This document shows, in pieces, positions 16,819 through 25,752 of a stretch of DNA of 64,000 bases (position 1 is the first letter of the stretch; each line of letters begins with the position of its first letter). The notes under the pieces are model-generated. The model was given only the letters and a program-made list of their open reading frames with translations, did not search any database and was not told where the DNA came from. The translations under genes and the position numbers were made by a program. Location: assembly GCF_006782915.1 (NCBI RefSeq), contig NZ_VCNP01000035.1, positions 62,001 through 126,000 of the forward strand, written 5' to 3'. Origin of the DNA: Streptomyces calvus. Lineage in GTDB: Bacteria > Actinomycetota > Actinomycetes > Streptomycetales > Streptomycetaceae.

Positions 16819-18174
16819 ATGACCCCTCAGCCGAACCCCGAGATCGGGGCCGCCGTCAAGGCCGCCGACCGCGCGCACGTGTTCCACTCCTGGTCCGCGC
16901 AGGACCTCATCGACCCGCTCGCCGTCGCCGGGGCGGAAGGGTCGTACTTCTGGGACTACGACGGCCGGCGCTACCTCGACTTCACCAGCGGGCTCGTCTA
17001 CACGAACATCGGCTACCAGCACCCGAAGGTCGTCGCCGCGATCCAGGAGCAGGCGGCGCGGATGACGACGTTCGCGCCCGCGTTCGCCGTCGAGGCGCGC
17101 TCGGAGGCGGCCCGGCTGATCGCCGAGCGGACCCCCGGTGACCTGGACAAGATCTTCTTCACCAACGGCGGCGCCGACGCCGTCGAGCACGCGATCCGCA
17201 TGGCCCGGCTGCACACCGGACGCCCCAAGGTGCTCTCCGCCTACCGCTCGTACCACGGCGGCACCCAGCAGGCGATCAACGTCACCGGCGACCCGCGCCG
17301 CTGGGCCTCCGACAGCGGCACGGCCGGTGTCGTGCACTTCTGGGCGCCCTTCCTGTACCGCTCGCGCTTCTACGCCGAGACCGAGGAGCAGGAGTGCGCG
17401 CGCGCCCTGGAGCACCTGGAGACGACGATCGCCTTCGAGGGGCCGTCGACCGTCGCCGCGATCGTCCTGGAGACCATCCCGGGAACGGCCGGGATCATGC
17501 CGCCGCCGCCCGGCTACCTCGCCGGGGTGCGCGAGCTGTGCGACAAGTACGGGATCCTCTTCGTCCTGGACGAGGTCATGGCCGGGTTCGGGCGGACCGG
17601 TGAGTGGTTCGCCGCCGACCTGTACGACGTGGTGCCGGACCTGATGACCTTCGCGAAGGGCGTGAACTCCGGCTATGTGCCGCTGGGCGGTGTCGCCATC
17701 TCCGGCGCGGTCGCCGAGACCTTCGGCAAGCGGCCCTACCCGGGCGGCCTCACCTACTCGGGACACCCGCTGGCCTGCGCCGCCGCCGTCGCGACCATCG
17801 GCGTGATGGCCGAGGAGGGCGTCGTGGAGCACGCGGCGCGGCTCGGCGCGGACGTCGTCGGGCCCGGGCTGCGCGAGCTGGCCGAACGGCACCCCAGCGT
17901 CGGCGAGGTCCGCGGCGTCGGCATGTTCTGGGCGCTGGAGCTGGTGCGGAACCCGGAGACCCGGGAGCCGCTGGTGCCGTACAACGCGGCCGGTGAGGCC
18001 AACGCCCCGATGGCCGCGTTCGCCGCCGCGGCCAGGGAGCACGGCGTGTGGCCCTTCGTGAACATGAACCGCACCCATGTGGTGCCGCCGTGCAACGCGA
18101 GCGAGGCGGAGCTGAAGGAGGGGCTCGCGGCCCTGGACGCGGCCCTGTCCGTGGCGGACGGCTACGTGGAGTAG
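16819..18174 (+). CDS. Class III PLP-dependent aminotransferase
   Basis: 451 residues, fold type I omega-aminotransferase group. FWDYDGRRYLDFTSGLVYTNIGYQHP near the N-terminus, FFTNGGADAVEHAIRMAR (PLP phosphate), SYRSYHGGT, LDEVMAGFGRTGEW (Asp contacting the pyridine N, about 257) and the Schiff-base Lys in MTFAKGVNSGYVPLGG at about 281. Relatives include beta-alanine:pyruvate and other diamine or omega-amino-acid aminotransferases; the substrate is not assignable. Single gene, ending in a strong hairpin; a GntR regulator follows on the same strand. Confidence 0.93.
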   Translation: MTPQPNPEIGAAVKAADRAHVFHSWSAQDLIDPLAVAGAEGSYFWDYDGRRYLDFTSGLVYTNIGYQHPKVVAAIQEQAARMTTFAPAFAVEARSEAARLIAERTPGDLDKIFFTNGGADAVEHAIRMARLHTGRPKVLSAYRSYHGGTQQAINVTGDPRRWASDSGTAGVVHFWAPFLYRSRFYAETEEQECARALEHLETTIAFEGPSTVAAIVLETIPGTAGIMPPPPGYLAGVRELCDKYGILFVLDEVMAGFGRTGEWFAADLYDVVPDLMTFAKGVNSGYVPLGGVAISGAVAETFGKRPYPGGLTYSGHPLACAAAVATIGVMAEEGVVEHAARLGADVVGPGLRELAERHPSVGEVRGVGMFWALELVRNPETREPLVPYNAAGEANAPMAAFAAAAREHGVWPFVNMNRTHVVPPCNASEAELKEGLAALDAALSVADGYVE

Positions 18175-18206
18175 CCGCCGGCAGCGACAGCGCGACCGGA
18201 GCACCA

Positions 18207-18236
18207 GGGGCGCGGGCGATGTTTCGCCCGCGCCCC
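18207..18236 (+). terminator. Hairpin terminator after the class III aminotransferase
   Basis: Perfect 12-bp stem (18207-18218 with 18225-18236), 6-nt loop, followed by TTCG. It separates the aminotransferase from the GntR gene. Confidence 0.8.
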
Positions 18237-18343
18237 TTCGCACGCCGCGCGCCCCACCTGACCGCGTAAGGTGGCGTGCTTGAAGGCATGTGCGCCATGT
18301 GCGTGCACACCACTCGACACGCGACCAGGGAGACGCCCCGACC

Positions 18344-19135
18344 ATGCCCGGCTTCAGCGGCAGCGGCGCCGTGACCCGCAGCACCCTGCGGCAGCAGATC
18401 GCCGACGCGCTCCGTGACGAGGTGCTGGCCGGGCGGCTGCAGTCGGGTCAGGAATTCACCGTCAAGGAGATCGCCGAGCAGTACGGCGTGTCCGCGACGC
18501 CGGTCCGGGAGGCGCTGGTCGACCTGTCGGCGCAGGGGCTGCTCGACGCCGACCAGCACCGCGGCTTCCGGGTGCACGAGTACTCCGCCGAGGACTTCCG
18601 GGACATGGTCGAGGCCCGCAGCCTGGTGACCTCCGGGATCTTCCGCGCACTGGCCGAGGGCCACGGCACGCATGCGGCCGTACCGCCCGGACCGCCCAGG
18701 AGCCTCCCGCCGGACGAGTCCCGGGTCGCCGCCGTGCTCGCCGGGGTGCGCCGGCGCGGCGAGGAGGCGCAGCGCGCGGCCGTCGCCGGGGACGTCACCG
18801 TGCTGATCGGCTACGACCTGCGCTTCTGGCGCGAACTCGGCGCCCTGTTCGGCAACCCGTACCTCACCGACTTCCTCAACCGGCTCCGCGTCCAGACCTG
18901 GGTGTGCGTGGTGCAGCATCTGCGGCGGCTGCCCGATCTGCGGGGGCGCCTGTGGGCGGGGCACACCGATCTGGTCGACGCCTTGGTGCGCCGTGACACC
19001 GACGCCGCCCACGCGATGGTCGAGTCGTACAACGCGCACGCACTTCGGCTGATCGAGAGCCTGACGGACGGCGGGATGGGTAAGGGACCTGCACGGGGGG
19101 AGCCGCCCGTGCCGGGCGCCGATACCCTTCCCTGA
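18344..19135 (+). CDS. GntR family transcriptional regulator (FCD type)
   Basis: 263 residues. N-terminal winged helix (LRQQIADALRDEVLAGRLQSG, FTVKEIAEQYGVSATPVREALVDLSAQGLL, GFRVHEYSAEDFRDM) and a C-terminal all-helical FCD-like ligand domain. The start ATG 18344 has GGGAGA upstream. Between the two domains is a Pro-rich insertion (AVPPGPPRSLPPDESRV) where the normal connecting helix is expected. It may regulate itself or the neighbouring aminotransferase; there is no visible operator. Confidence 0.9.
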   Translation: MPGFSGSGAVTRSTLRQQIADALRDEVLAGRLQSGQEFTVKEIAEQYGVSATPVREALVDLSAQGLLDADQHRGFRVHEYSAEDFRDMVEARSLVTSGIFRALAEGHGTHAAVPPGPPRSLPPDESRVAAVLAGVRRRGEEAQRAAVAGDVTVLIGYDLRFWRELGALFGNPYLTDFLNRLRVQTWVCVVQHLRRLPDLRGRLWAGHTDLVDALVRRDTDAAHAMVESYNAHALRLIESLTDGGMGKGPARGEPPVPGADTLP

Positions 19136-19177
19136 CCAGGACCCGTCCCGACGACCGTGCTGTGTGAGGAGCCCTCT

Positions 19178-19828
19178 TTGGCCTGTGACCTGTGGCTGGT
19201 GCCGCTCGTCGACGTGTTGTGCCACACGCCCGACAATCCGTTCGCCGAGGAACTCGCGCAGTACAACGCGGTGCTGGCCGAGTCGGGTCTGCCCCCGGTG
19301 CCGGTCCACCCGTACATGCCGGGCCTGTCCGGCGACGTGGCGCCGGTGGCGGGTTTCGACTACGACGCGCTGCACTTCCTGCGCCGGGTGTACCTGCTCC
19401 AGGTGTGCGGCCTGCCGGTCACACCGGTCGACGAACTCGGCGGCGACTACGAGCAGTTGCTGGAGATGTTCGAAGCGACGGCGCAGCAGTCGCACCTGGT
19501 CTGGCACTACGACCACGCGGGCGCCTACGTCCCCGTCGACTTCCCGCAGCCGCTGTCCAGTGACGAACTCCTCGCGGGCGGCGGCCCGTTGGGCTCCTCG
19601 CACGCCCTGCTGCGGGAACTGGAACTGGTCGCCCCGGCCATCGGCATCGACCCGTCGAACCCCCCGGCGGCGCCCGAGCCCCCGCTCGGGCCCACCGAAC
19701 TGGAGGAGCCGGCCGGGCCGGCCCCGTACGACCCCAGCCCCTTCGCCCGCGAACGCCACGTGTGGCTGGGCCTGCACGCGGCGGCGACACGGAGCCTGGC
19801 GCAGGGGTCGATGATCGTCTTCAGCTGA
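19178..19828 (+). CDS. Conserved hypothetical protein
   Basis: 216 residues starting at TTG 19178, chosen because GAGGAG lies 6 nt upstream; the in-frame GTG at 19157 has none. Soluble, acidic, with no TM. Recognisable features are LWLVPLVDVLCHTPDNPFAEELAQYN at the start, HFLRRVYLLQVCGLPVTPVDELGGDYEQL in the middle (a helical, regulator-like segment) and an aromatic HLVWHYDHAGAYVPVDFP. Similar proteins occur in other Streptomyces as far as I recall, without known function. It starts 42 bp after the GntR stop and may be co-transcribed. Confidence 0.75.
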   Translation: MACDLWLVPLVDVLCHTPDNPFAEELAQYNAVLAESGLPPVPVHPYMPGLSGDVAPVAGFDYDALHFLRRVYLLQVCGLPVTPVDELGGDYEQLLEMFEATAQQSHLVWHYDHAGAYVPVDFPQPLSSDELLAGGGPLGSSHALLRELELVAPAIGIDPSNPPAAPEPPLGPTELEEPAGPAPYDPSPFARERHVWLGLHAAATRSLAQGSMIVFS

Positions 19829-19831
19829 GCG

Positions 19832-20122
19832 TCAGCGCAGCTGCGACAGTCCCTTCTGCAGGTCCTCCGCGTTCATGATCGGGGTGATCTCGAGGCGGGC
19901 GTTCATCTCGGTGAAGAACGGCTCGCCCGTCGGGGGGAGTTGCGAGCTGTCCTGCATGTCGAAGACCAGCAGCATCGTCCGCTGCCCGCCCACCGGGCCG
20001 AAGTAGGCGGCTTCCGGCTGGAGCCGGTCGAGAATGCCCTTCACCACCTCGGGCATCCGCCCGCCGTGGATCAGCTCGTTCGCCTTCGCCGTGTCCAGGG
20101 TCGCCTTGAGCAACACGCGCAT
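19832..20122 (-). CDS. Small conserved hypothetical protein
   Basis: 96 residues from ATG 20122 with AAGGTGA upstream: MRVLLKATLDTAKANELIHGG. Predicted ferredoxin-like alpha/beta fold (dimeric alpha-beta barrel group): LDRLQPEAAYFGPVGGQRTMLLVFDMQD and NARLEITPIMNAEDLQKGL. It resembles DUF3303/YCII-like small proteins, but I cannot name the family with certainty. Convergent with the preceding plus-strand gene, leaving only 3 bp between stop codons. Confidence 0.65.
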   Translation of the reverse strand: MRVLLKATLDTAKANELIHGGRMPEVVKGILDRLQPEAAYFGPVGGQRTMLLVFDMQDSSQLPPTGEPFFTEMNARLEITPIMNAEDLQKGLSQLR

Positions 20123-20278
20123 CGGACTCACCTTCTTCCAGTCGATGCACGCACCGAATTTCAGCATATGCCCGTTACGCCATGTTCGTTCCCCCGGCTG
20201 TGGATGCGGCGCTTTCGGGCCCGTGCCCGTAGCCGGGCAGACCTCCGACCGGTGCCCGACACGCTCCGGTCGCGGCGG

Positions 20279-23200
20279 TCAGCCGCTGAGGACCTTCGTC
20301 AGCGCCTGCCTGATCACCCTCAGCTTGGCGAGCTGCCGCCCCCGCGCCACGCGCTGTTCGTGCCATGCGCCGATGCGTCTTCCCAGCTCGCGCTGGTCCA
20401 TGATGCCGGGCAGCTCCATCTCCACGTCCACCAGGCGACCGGGGGAGAGAACCGGGGTGTCCCCCGTCATGGTCCGCGCCACGTCGAAGATCCGGCGCTG
20501 GACGTGAGGCAGTCGCAGCCACGCCCACAGGTAATCGGTCGACAACAGTTCCTCACCCGGCCTGAGGCACACGACCTGCGCGCTGAAGGTCGCACGAGCC
20601 AGTTGCCCCCGCCACACGGCGACTCGCAGCTTCCGATCGGGTGCTACGGCAGCCAGCAGCACATCACCCGCCCTCAGCAGCGCGTCGGCTCCCACCGGGC
20701 CGCCCGCATCGAGCCGGTGCAGGCGGGACGGATCGAGGTCGAGCCCATCCGCCGTGATGTTGGCCATCCGAATCACGGGCGCACCGACGGCCCCCGGGCG
20801 TGCGCGATGGGAACCCCCGCCGCGCGCGTGGGTGAGGACTTCGCCCAGCGGGCGTCGTGCCACCCGGTCCGCGCCCCCGCGTATCAGCGCGAGAGTCCCC
20901 GCCATCTCGTCGAGGTCCAACTTGGCCAGAGCACCTTCGGCCGCCTTCTCGGCGTCGATCAGTTCGTGTACGGCGGCCAGGAGCTCCCGCCGGCCGGCTG
21001 CGGTGCCCGCAGCCCTGGAGGTGAGGTTCCAGGTGCGCCGGGCGGACCAGGGGTTGTTCTGTGCCACGCCGTCCCCGTGGCCGTACAACTGGGCCTCGAT
21101 CTCGCGGAAGGACAGCAGGTACTTCTCCTGCCACCGCTCGTACACCCGGACCAGCTCGAGGCGCCTTCTGGTCAGCAGTTCCTCGAGCCCGTCGGTGACG
21201 CGCTTCTTGAAGGTGCCGAGTACGATCTCCCGCGCCGCAGGCTCCGAGGCCGACGCATCCCGGGCGTTGCTCAGCCGAGGCAGGAAGTCTCCTTCCAGTG
21301 AGGTGATCACCTTTCTGGCCGAGGTGCGCCGGCGCCGCAGTTCCCGCACCGTCGCCGCGGCGGCCGCTTCATCAGCCGTCGAGTCGTCCTCCCCATCGGA
21401 TTCCTCCCCCTGGGTTTCGGCCCTCGCACGGGTCTGGTCCAGGACGGCCTGTGCCTCCTGCAGCTGCGCGGTCAGCCCGGTGAGCTCCGCCTCCGCCGCA
21501 TGCAGCTCGTGCAGGAAGTCGGGCAGCAGCACCCCGACCACCTCGCGCTCGTACGCCTGCTTCCGCTCCGCCTTCGCGGTAGCAAGCGGTTGATCCGAGA
21601 GCGGGTCGGTTCCGCCGGTGAGTGTCGCCTCGACCAGCCGGACCCAGCCGTCGACCACTCCCACGGCACCGTTGGCCGCCAGGGCCTTGAGATCGCTCTT
21701 CAGAGCACGCCACCAAGCCGACGCCGCACCCATGAGTTCCAGTCGGTCAAGAAGGCCGACCGCGGACAGGCTCGTCCGGAAGGAATCGACCAGGTCAGCG
21801 CGCAGGAGCGAGAGTCGCTGGCCAGAGACGCGTTCCGGACGCTCCCCGGCTTCAGGGGGCGTAACCTGAGTGATTCTGTCGGCCGCCCCACTCCACCACT
21901 CCTCGAAGGCGTCCCTCAGCTGCTGCTCCCGCCCGCGCACCATCTCGGCCAGTCGGACACCGTCCGGCCGCTCACGCTCGGGAGGGAAGTCGACGTACGC
22001 AGGATCGTCGGGACGTACGACGAAGAGATCGCTCGCCTTCAGCCCGTACGCCTCGAGCAGCGCACGGTTGGTCTCGATCTCCGCGACCGGTACTCCACCC
22101 TGCAGATACGCCTTGATGTCCTGCGGCTCGGGCGGCGGTGCGCTGTCGACGTACCGGCGCACGCTGAGGTTGTGATCGCTCTCCGCCAGCTCCGTCAGGG
22201 ACACCACGCGTGAGAAGCGGTCCGTCTCGGCGAAGTCGTGGAAGGTGGCAACGATCTTCTCCACGTGTTCGTCGAGCAGGACGTTCTGTACCCGTCCGGA
22301 GTGGGATTCGCGTTCGGCGTTGATGAACAGCACCTTGCCCCGTCGCTCCGGGGCCTTCCTGCCCTGGGCACGGAGCACGAGGACACACGCCGGGATGCCG
22401 GTGCCGTGGAAGAGGTTGGGCGCCAGTCCGATGACGGCTTCCAGCAAGTCGTTGCGGATGAGGTGTTCCCGGACGCTCCGCTCCGCTCCGCCTCGGAACA
22501 GCACACCGTGCGGCATGACGGTGAACACCGAGCCGCCACGGTCCCTCACCATGTACAACATGTGCTGGAGGAACATCAGGTCCGCCCTGCCGCGCTCCGA
22601 GGTGACGCCGTAGGGCATGCGTTCCGCGGAGTCGGCCACGTGCGCCGCGCTGTAATGCATGGCGAACGGCGGATTACTGAGGACGAGGTCGTACGACTCA
22701 CCCGCGTGCCGAGGGTTGGTGAGTGTGTCCCCCACCTCGAGGCGGAACCGCCGATGCCCGTGGAAGAGCATGTTCAGCGTGGCCATCGTCCATGACCCGT
22801 GGTTGGCATCCTGGCCGTCGAGGGTCAGGCCGGAGGAGTCACCGCCGTGCTCGTCGACGTACTCCTTGGCGTGGAGAAGCATGCCGCCGCTCCCCATGCA
22901 CGGGTCGTAGACGCGCTGTTCAGGCGCCGGTCGCGCGAGTCGCGCGAGCATACGGGCCACCGCGCGCGGGGTGTAGAACTCGCCGCCCCGCATGCCCGCG
23001 GCATCGGCATAGTTCTGCAGCAGGAACTCGTAGGCCGTCCCGATCAGGTCCGGGCTCTCCAAGTCTCCCGTGCCCAACTGGAGACGACCGAAGTGGCCGA
23101 TGAGCGCGGCCAGTTGCCTGTCCGCGGACGCTCCGGTGCCCCCCGTGCGACGGAAGGTTCCGTACGGGTACAGCCCGCGGAGGTGCTCGTTCGCCTCATG

Positions 23201-23545
23201 GGATGTCAGCGCGGTCAGGGCCAGCTCGAGGTGGCCGGGACCGATGTCGTCCACAGCGCCTGCAAGACGCGCCCAACGCGCCGGTTCGGGTACGTACACG
23301 GCGCCGCGGTCGATGTAGTTCTGGGGCGCCTCGGCCATGCCCCGCGCTGCCTCGACAGAGCAGCCCGTCGCCAGCGCTTCCGCGAGGATCGCTTCCCTGT
23401 TCCTCTCGAACTCGTCATTGGCTCGTTTGAGGAAGAGCAGGGACAGGATGAGGTCCCGGTACTCGCTGACGTCCATGGCGCCGCGCAGGATGTCGGCAGC
23501 TTTGAGCAGATGGCGTTCCAACTCCGCCAGCGTCGTCTTGGGCAC
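20279..23545 (-). CDS. HsdM-HsdS fusion: N6-adenine DNA methyltransferase with C-terminal target-recognition domain
   Basis: 1088 residues from GTG 23545 (GAGGAGAG upstream). N-terminal HsdM helical domain (ILRGAMDVSEYRDLILSLLF), then the N6-methylase core: GGEFYTPRAVARMLARL, SAM motif DPCMGSGGML (213-222), catalytic NPPF (about 291-294). Residues ~560-900 are mostly helical with a Glu-rich coiled coil. The last ~170 residues (from about 920, IRMANITADGLDL) look like a single type I S-subunit TRD: LLRAGDVLLAAV, LSTDYLWAWLRL, DTPVLSPGRLVDVEMELP. Half-specificity suggests the protein dimerises. No hsdR gene is present. Last gene of a three-gene operon with RloB-like and AAA proteins, 47 bp after RloB. 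Confidence 0.88.
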   Translation of the reverse strand: MPKTTLAELERHLLKAADILRGAMDVSEYRDLILSLLFLKRANDEFERNREAILAEALATGCSVEAARGMAEAPQNYIDRGAVYVPEPARWARLAGAVDDIGPGHLELALTALTSHEANEHLRGLYPYGTFRRTGGTGASADRQLAALIGHFGRLQLGTGDLESPDLIGTAYEFLLQNYADAAGMRGGEFYTPRAVARMLARLARPAPEQRVYDPCMGSGGMLLHAKEYVDEHGGDSSGLTLDGQDANHGSWTMATLNMLFHGHRRFRLEVGDTLTNPRHAGESYDLVLSNPPFAMHYSAAHVADSAERMPYGVTSERGRADLMFLQHMLYMVRDRGGSVFTVMPHGVLFRGGAERSVREHLIRNDLLEAVIGLAPNLFHGTGIPACVLVLRAQGRKAPERRGKVLFINAERESHSGRVQNVLLDEHVEKIVATFHDFAETDRFSRVVSLTELAESDHNLSVRRYVDSAPPPEPQDIKAYLQGGVPVAEIETNRALLEAYGLKASDLFVVRPDDPAYVDFPPERERPDGVRLAEMVRGREQQLRDAFEEWWSGAADRITQVTPPEAGERPERVSGQRLSLLRADLVDSFRTSLSAVGLLDRLELMGAASAWWRALKSDLKALAANGAVGVVDGWVRLVEATLTGGTDPLSDQPLATAKAERKQAYEREVVGVLLPDFLHELHAAEAELTGLTAQLQEAQAVLDQTRARAETQGEESDGEDDSTADEAAAAATVRELRRRRTSARKVITSLEGDFLPRLSNARDASASEPAAREIVLGTFKKRVTDGLEELLTRRRLELVRVYERWQEKYLLSFREIEAQLYGHGDGVAQNNPWSARRTWNLTSRAAGTAAGRRELLAAVHELIDAEKAAEGALAKLDLDEMAGTLALIRGGADRVARRPLGEVLTHARGGGSHRARPGAVGAPVIRMANITADGLDLDPSRLHRLDAGGPVGADALLRAGDVLLAAVAPDRKLRVAVWRGQLARATFSAQVVCLRPGEELLSTDYLWAWLRLPHVQRRIFDVARTMTGDTPVLSPGRLVDVEMELPGIMDQRELGRRIGAWHEQRVARGRQLAKLRVIRQALTKVLSG

Positions 23546-23592
23546 GTGCGGCTCTCCTCGTCTGCTGTGCAACGTCACGGTGTGGAGGTGCC

Positions 23593-24342
23593 CTAGTAGC
23601 CGCTGAGGAGCAGCCCGCACTCCACGAACCGCCAGACGTCCGTGTAGGGGTCCCAGGCATGGGGATGGGGCGAGGAGTGACCGCCGTTGATCTTCTGGGC
23701 GTGCTTCCTGGCCGTCCGGTACCGGCTGAGGTCGTCCTCGGCGGCCGGGGTCAGCACCTGTCCCTCACGGACGTGTTTCGACTGCTGCTCGGTGACCGTC
23801 CGCACACCGCGTCCGTACGTCGCGGCGAAGCCGGGACGCGTGCGCAGCTTGCTGTTGGCGTCACCGCAGACCCCGCCGAAGGTGGACGTGTAGTTGGTGT
23901 AGTGCAGCAGTCGCCACAGTTCGAAGCAGGGGTGCGAGTAGGCGACGCGGACGCCCTCCTTCTCGGCGAGGCGCAGGGCTTCGGGGATGCCCTGATGGTC
24001 GTCCCGGTCGAAGAGGACCCACACTTGGGGCCAGTTCCAGTCCTTGCCCTGCCTGAGGCCGGCGTCCTTCGCCTCGCGCTCGACCTCGCGCAGGGTGACC
24101 ACCGCGTCCTGGACCATCCGCAACGGCTTGCGGTGCTTGCCCTCGGCGTTGGGGTTGGCGATGTGGTGCTGCACCGTCCGTCCCGGTTCGGCCCACGTTC
24201 CGTTGCGGACGATGATGTCGATGTACTCGGGCTCGGTCACCTCGCCCTCCGTGTACACGTACACCTGGCGCGCCCGGCTCTCCCGGCCCTTCGCGCCGCC
24301 CTTCTTGCGGGAGACGCTGTCCCCTCCCCGTGGCCTCGCCAT
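23593..24342 (-). CDS. RloB-like (AbiLii-type) TOPRIM-fold protein
   Basis: 249 residues. Pattern of the RloB family: YVYTEGEVTEPEY (29-40) with the first acidic residue, VWVLFDRDDH (107-116) with the DxD-type pair, and SHPCFELWRLLHY (136-148). In RloB/AbiLii and in AriB of PARIS, this TOPRIM-like nuclease is the toxic effector controlled by its partner ATPase (family knowledge). The N-terminus is basic (SRKKGGAKGRESRARQ). Its start overlaps the stop of the AAA gene by 1 nt (TGATG), i.e. translational coupling. Nuclease activity is inferred. Confidence 0.85.
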   Translation of the reverse strand: MARPRGGDSVSRKKGGAKGRESRARQVYVYTEGEVTEPEYIDIIVRNGTWAEPGRTVQHHIANPNAEGKHRKPLRMVQDAVVTLREVEREAKDAGLRQGKDWNWPQVWVLFDRDDHQGIPEALRLAEKEGVRVAYSHPCFELWRLLHYTNYTSTFGGVCGDANSKLRTRPGFAATYGRGVRTVTEQQSKHVREGQVLTPAAEDDLSRYRTARKHAQKINGGHSSPHPHAWDPYTDVWRFVECGLLLSGY

Positions 24343-25643
24343 CAGAGCCCTTCCGCCCCCGTCCGTGCGTCGTCGTCCGCCGGGCCGGTGCCCAGGGCGG
24401 CCGTCTCCTGTGTGCGCAGCAACCGTCGGCCGATCTGACCCTCCGACATTTTCGGCACGGCTCCGAAAGACCCGGCCAGGTAGGACGACATCAGGTCCTC
24501 CTCCTCCGTCGGCTCCCAGTCCGCGACCGGGGTCAGCGTCGTGGCACCTCGCTCGTCCTTCTCCGTCAGCCAGATCTGCCCCGGCTGCAGCAGCCGTCCG
24601 CCGCCCGGAGTCCGCAGGAGGGACAGGTCATGGGCGGTGAAGACGAGTTGAGCGCCGTTACGGTTGAGCCAGGGGGCCTGGAAGAGGCGTACGACCTCGG
24701 CGGCGAAGCGCGAGTGGAGGCTGGCGTCGAGCTCGTCGACCAGGAGCACCGCTCCAGTGTCGAGAGCGAGCAGCAGCGGGCCGATCAGGGCGAACCAGGA
24801 GCGCGTTCCCCAGGACTCGGCGTCCCAGTCGAGCACGGTACGGTCGCCGCCGGTCTCGTGCACGAGACGCACTGTGGGTCGGCCGGAGGACGTCTGCTCG
24901 ACCTCCACCCCGACGATGCCCAGGTCGGCCACCTTCAGGAGTTCTTCGGCCCGGCGCCGGAAGCTCTCGTCGCGCAGCAGCCGAAGGGCCGTGTAGTCCT
25001 CGCGCTGGGTCCGCTCCGTCTCGGGCGTGACGTCCCAGAAGTTGTTCTTGAACCAGTCGAACACGGGGGTGAGCTGCTCGTGCCCGTCGTTCGCCGCACG
25101 GGTCAGCAGCAAGGCGTCCGGGCGGGTGGTGCGCGCCAGCCGGGCACGGTCGCGGAGCCGGTCGCCGGGGAAGTCGAAGTCCTTCTCCCGGGTGGCGTCC
25201 CGTTCGAACCAGACCTGGCGGCGGCCCTTGGGATAGGCGTAGAGCCACTCGGCTTCCACACGTCGTTGCCCGAGTTCGAAGCCGTAGCTCCAGCGCACCC
25301 CGTCGGCGAGGACGAAGTCGGCCTCGTACAGGGAGGTCTCGGCGGCGGCCTTGGGGTCGAGGGCGAACTCGTCGCGGGGAATGCCGTCGTAGGAGGTCCA
25401 GTCGGCGTACGACCGCAGCACGCAGTGGCGCATGTTCCTCAGCGCGGCGATCAGGTTCGACTTGCCGGAGGCGTTGGCGCCGAAGACACCGAGGACGGTG
25501 TGGACGGGAAGCCGTCGGCCGTCGGAGAGTTCCGTCTCGCGTGCGGTGGCGCGTTCGTTCTCGTCGTCCTCGGGCGCGACGAACGACAGTTCCTGCTCGT
25601 CGCGCAGGGACCGGACGTTGGCCACCCGGAATCTCAGCAGCAT
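24342..25643 (-). CDS. AAA family ATPase (RloA/AbiLi-type, OLD/SMC-like)
   Basis: 433 residues. ABC/SMC-like ATPase: N-terminal MLLRFRVANVRSLRDEQELSF, Walker A GANASGKS at 55-62, an extended insertion, then Walker B AVLLVDELDASLH at about 297-309 and a conserved FTAHDLSLL (H-loop-like) near 330. The C-terminal GAVPKMSEGQIGRRL is shared with RloA/AbiLi-type ATPases. First gene of the defence operon; partner of the RloB-like TOPRIM protein. In AbiL and PARIS such ATPases sense infection and release or activate the effector. The role here is inferred from family and order. Confidence 0.88.
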   Translation of the reverse strand: MLLRFRVANVRSLRDEQELSFVAPEDDENERATARETELSDGRRLPVHTVLGVFGANASGKSNLIAALRNMRHCVLRSYADWTSYDGIPRDEFALDPKAAAETSLYEADFVLADGVRWSYGFELGQRRVEAEWLYAYPKGRRQVWFERDATREKDFDFPGDRLRDRARLARTTRPDALLLTRAANDGHEQLTPVFDWFKNNFWDVTPETERTQREDYTALRLLRDESFRRRAEELLKVADLGIVGVEVEQTSSGRPTVRLVHETGGDRTVLDWDAESWGTRSWFALIGPLLLALDTGAVLLVDELDASLHSRFAAEVVRLFQAPWLNRNGAQLVFTAHDLSLLRTPGGGRLLQPGQIWLTEKDERGATTLTPVADWEPTEEEDLMSSYLAGSFGAVPKMSEGQIGRRLLRTQETAALGTGPADDDARTGAEGL

Positions 25644-25729
25644 TCCGCTTCCTTCACGACGGACACAGTGGTCGCCTCCCCCGAACGGGACGGCTGGCCG
25701 GGTTCACCGCACCGGCCATCCCATCAGAT

Positions 25730-25745
25730 CTCCGGGTCCCCGGAG
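25730..25745 (-). terminator. Weak hairpin after purA
   Basis: CTCCGG...CCGGAG (6-7 bp stem, 4-nt loop) just beyond the purA stop and 87 bp before the AAA ATPase start. It may end purA transcription; the defence-operon promoter should lie within the same 109-bp gap. Confidence 0.4.
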
Positions 25746-25752
25746 GGAGAAC

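Noticed and set aside
23546..23620. Longer N-terminal extension of the HsdMS fusion
   Set aside because: An in-frame start at 23620 would add 25 residues overlapping the RloB stop; the GTG at 23545 has a good ribosome site and starts right before the HsdM helical domain.
20168..25752. Integrative element carrying the defence operon
   Set aside because: No integrase, tRNA, terminal repeats or IS transposase seen at either edge; transfer remains possible but cannot be shown from this window.
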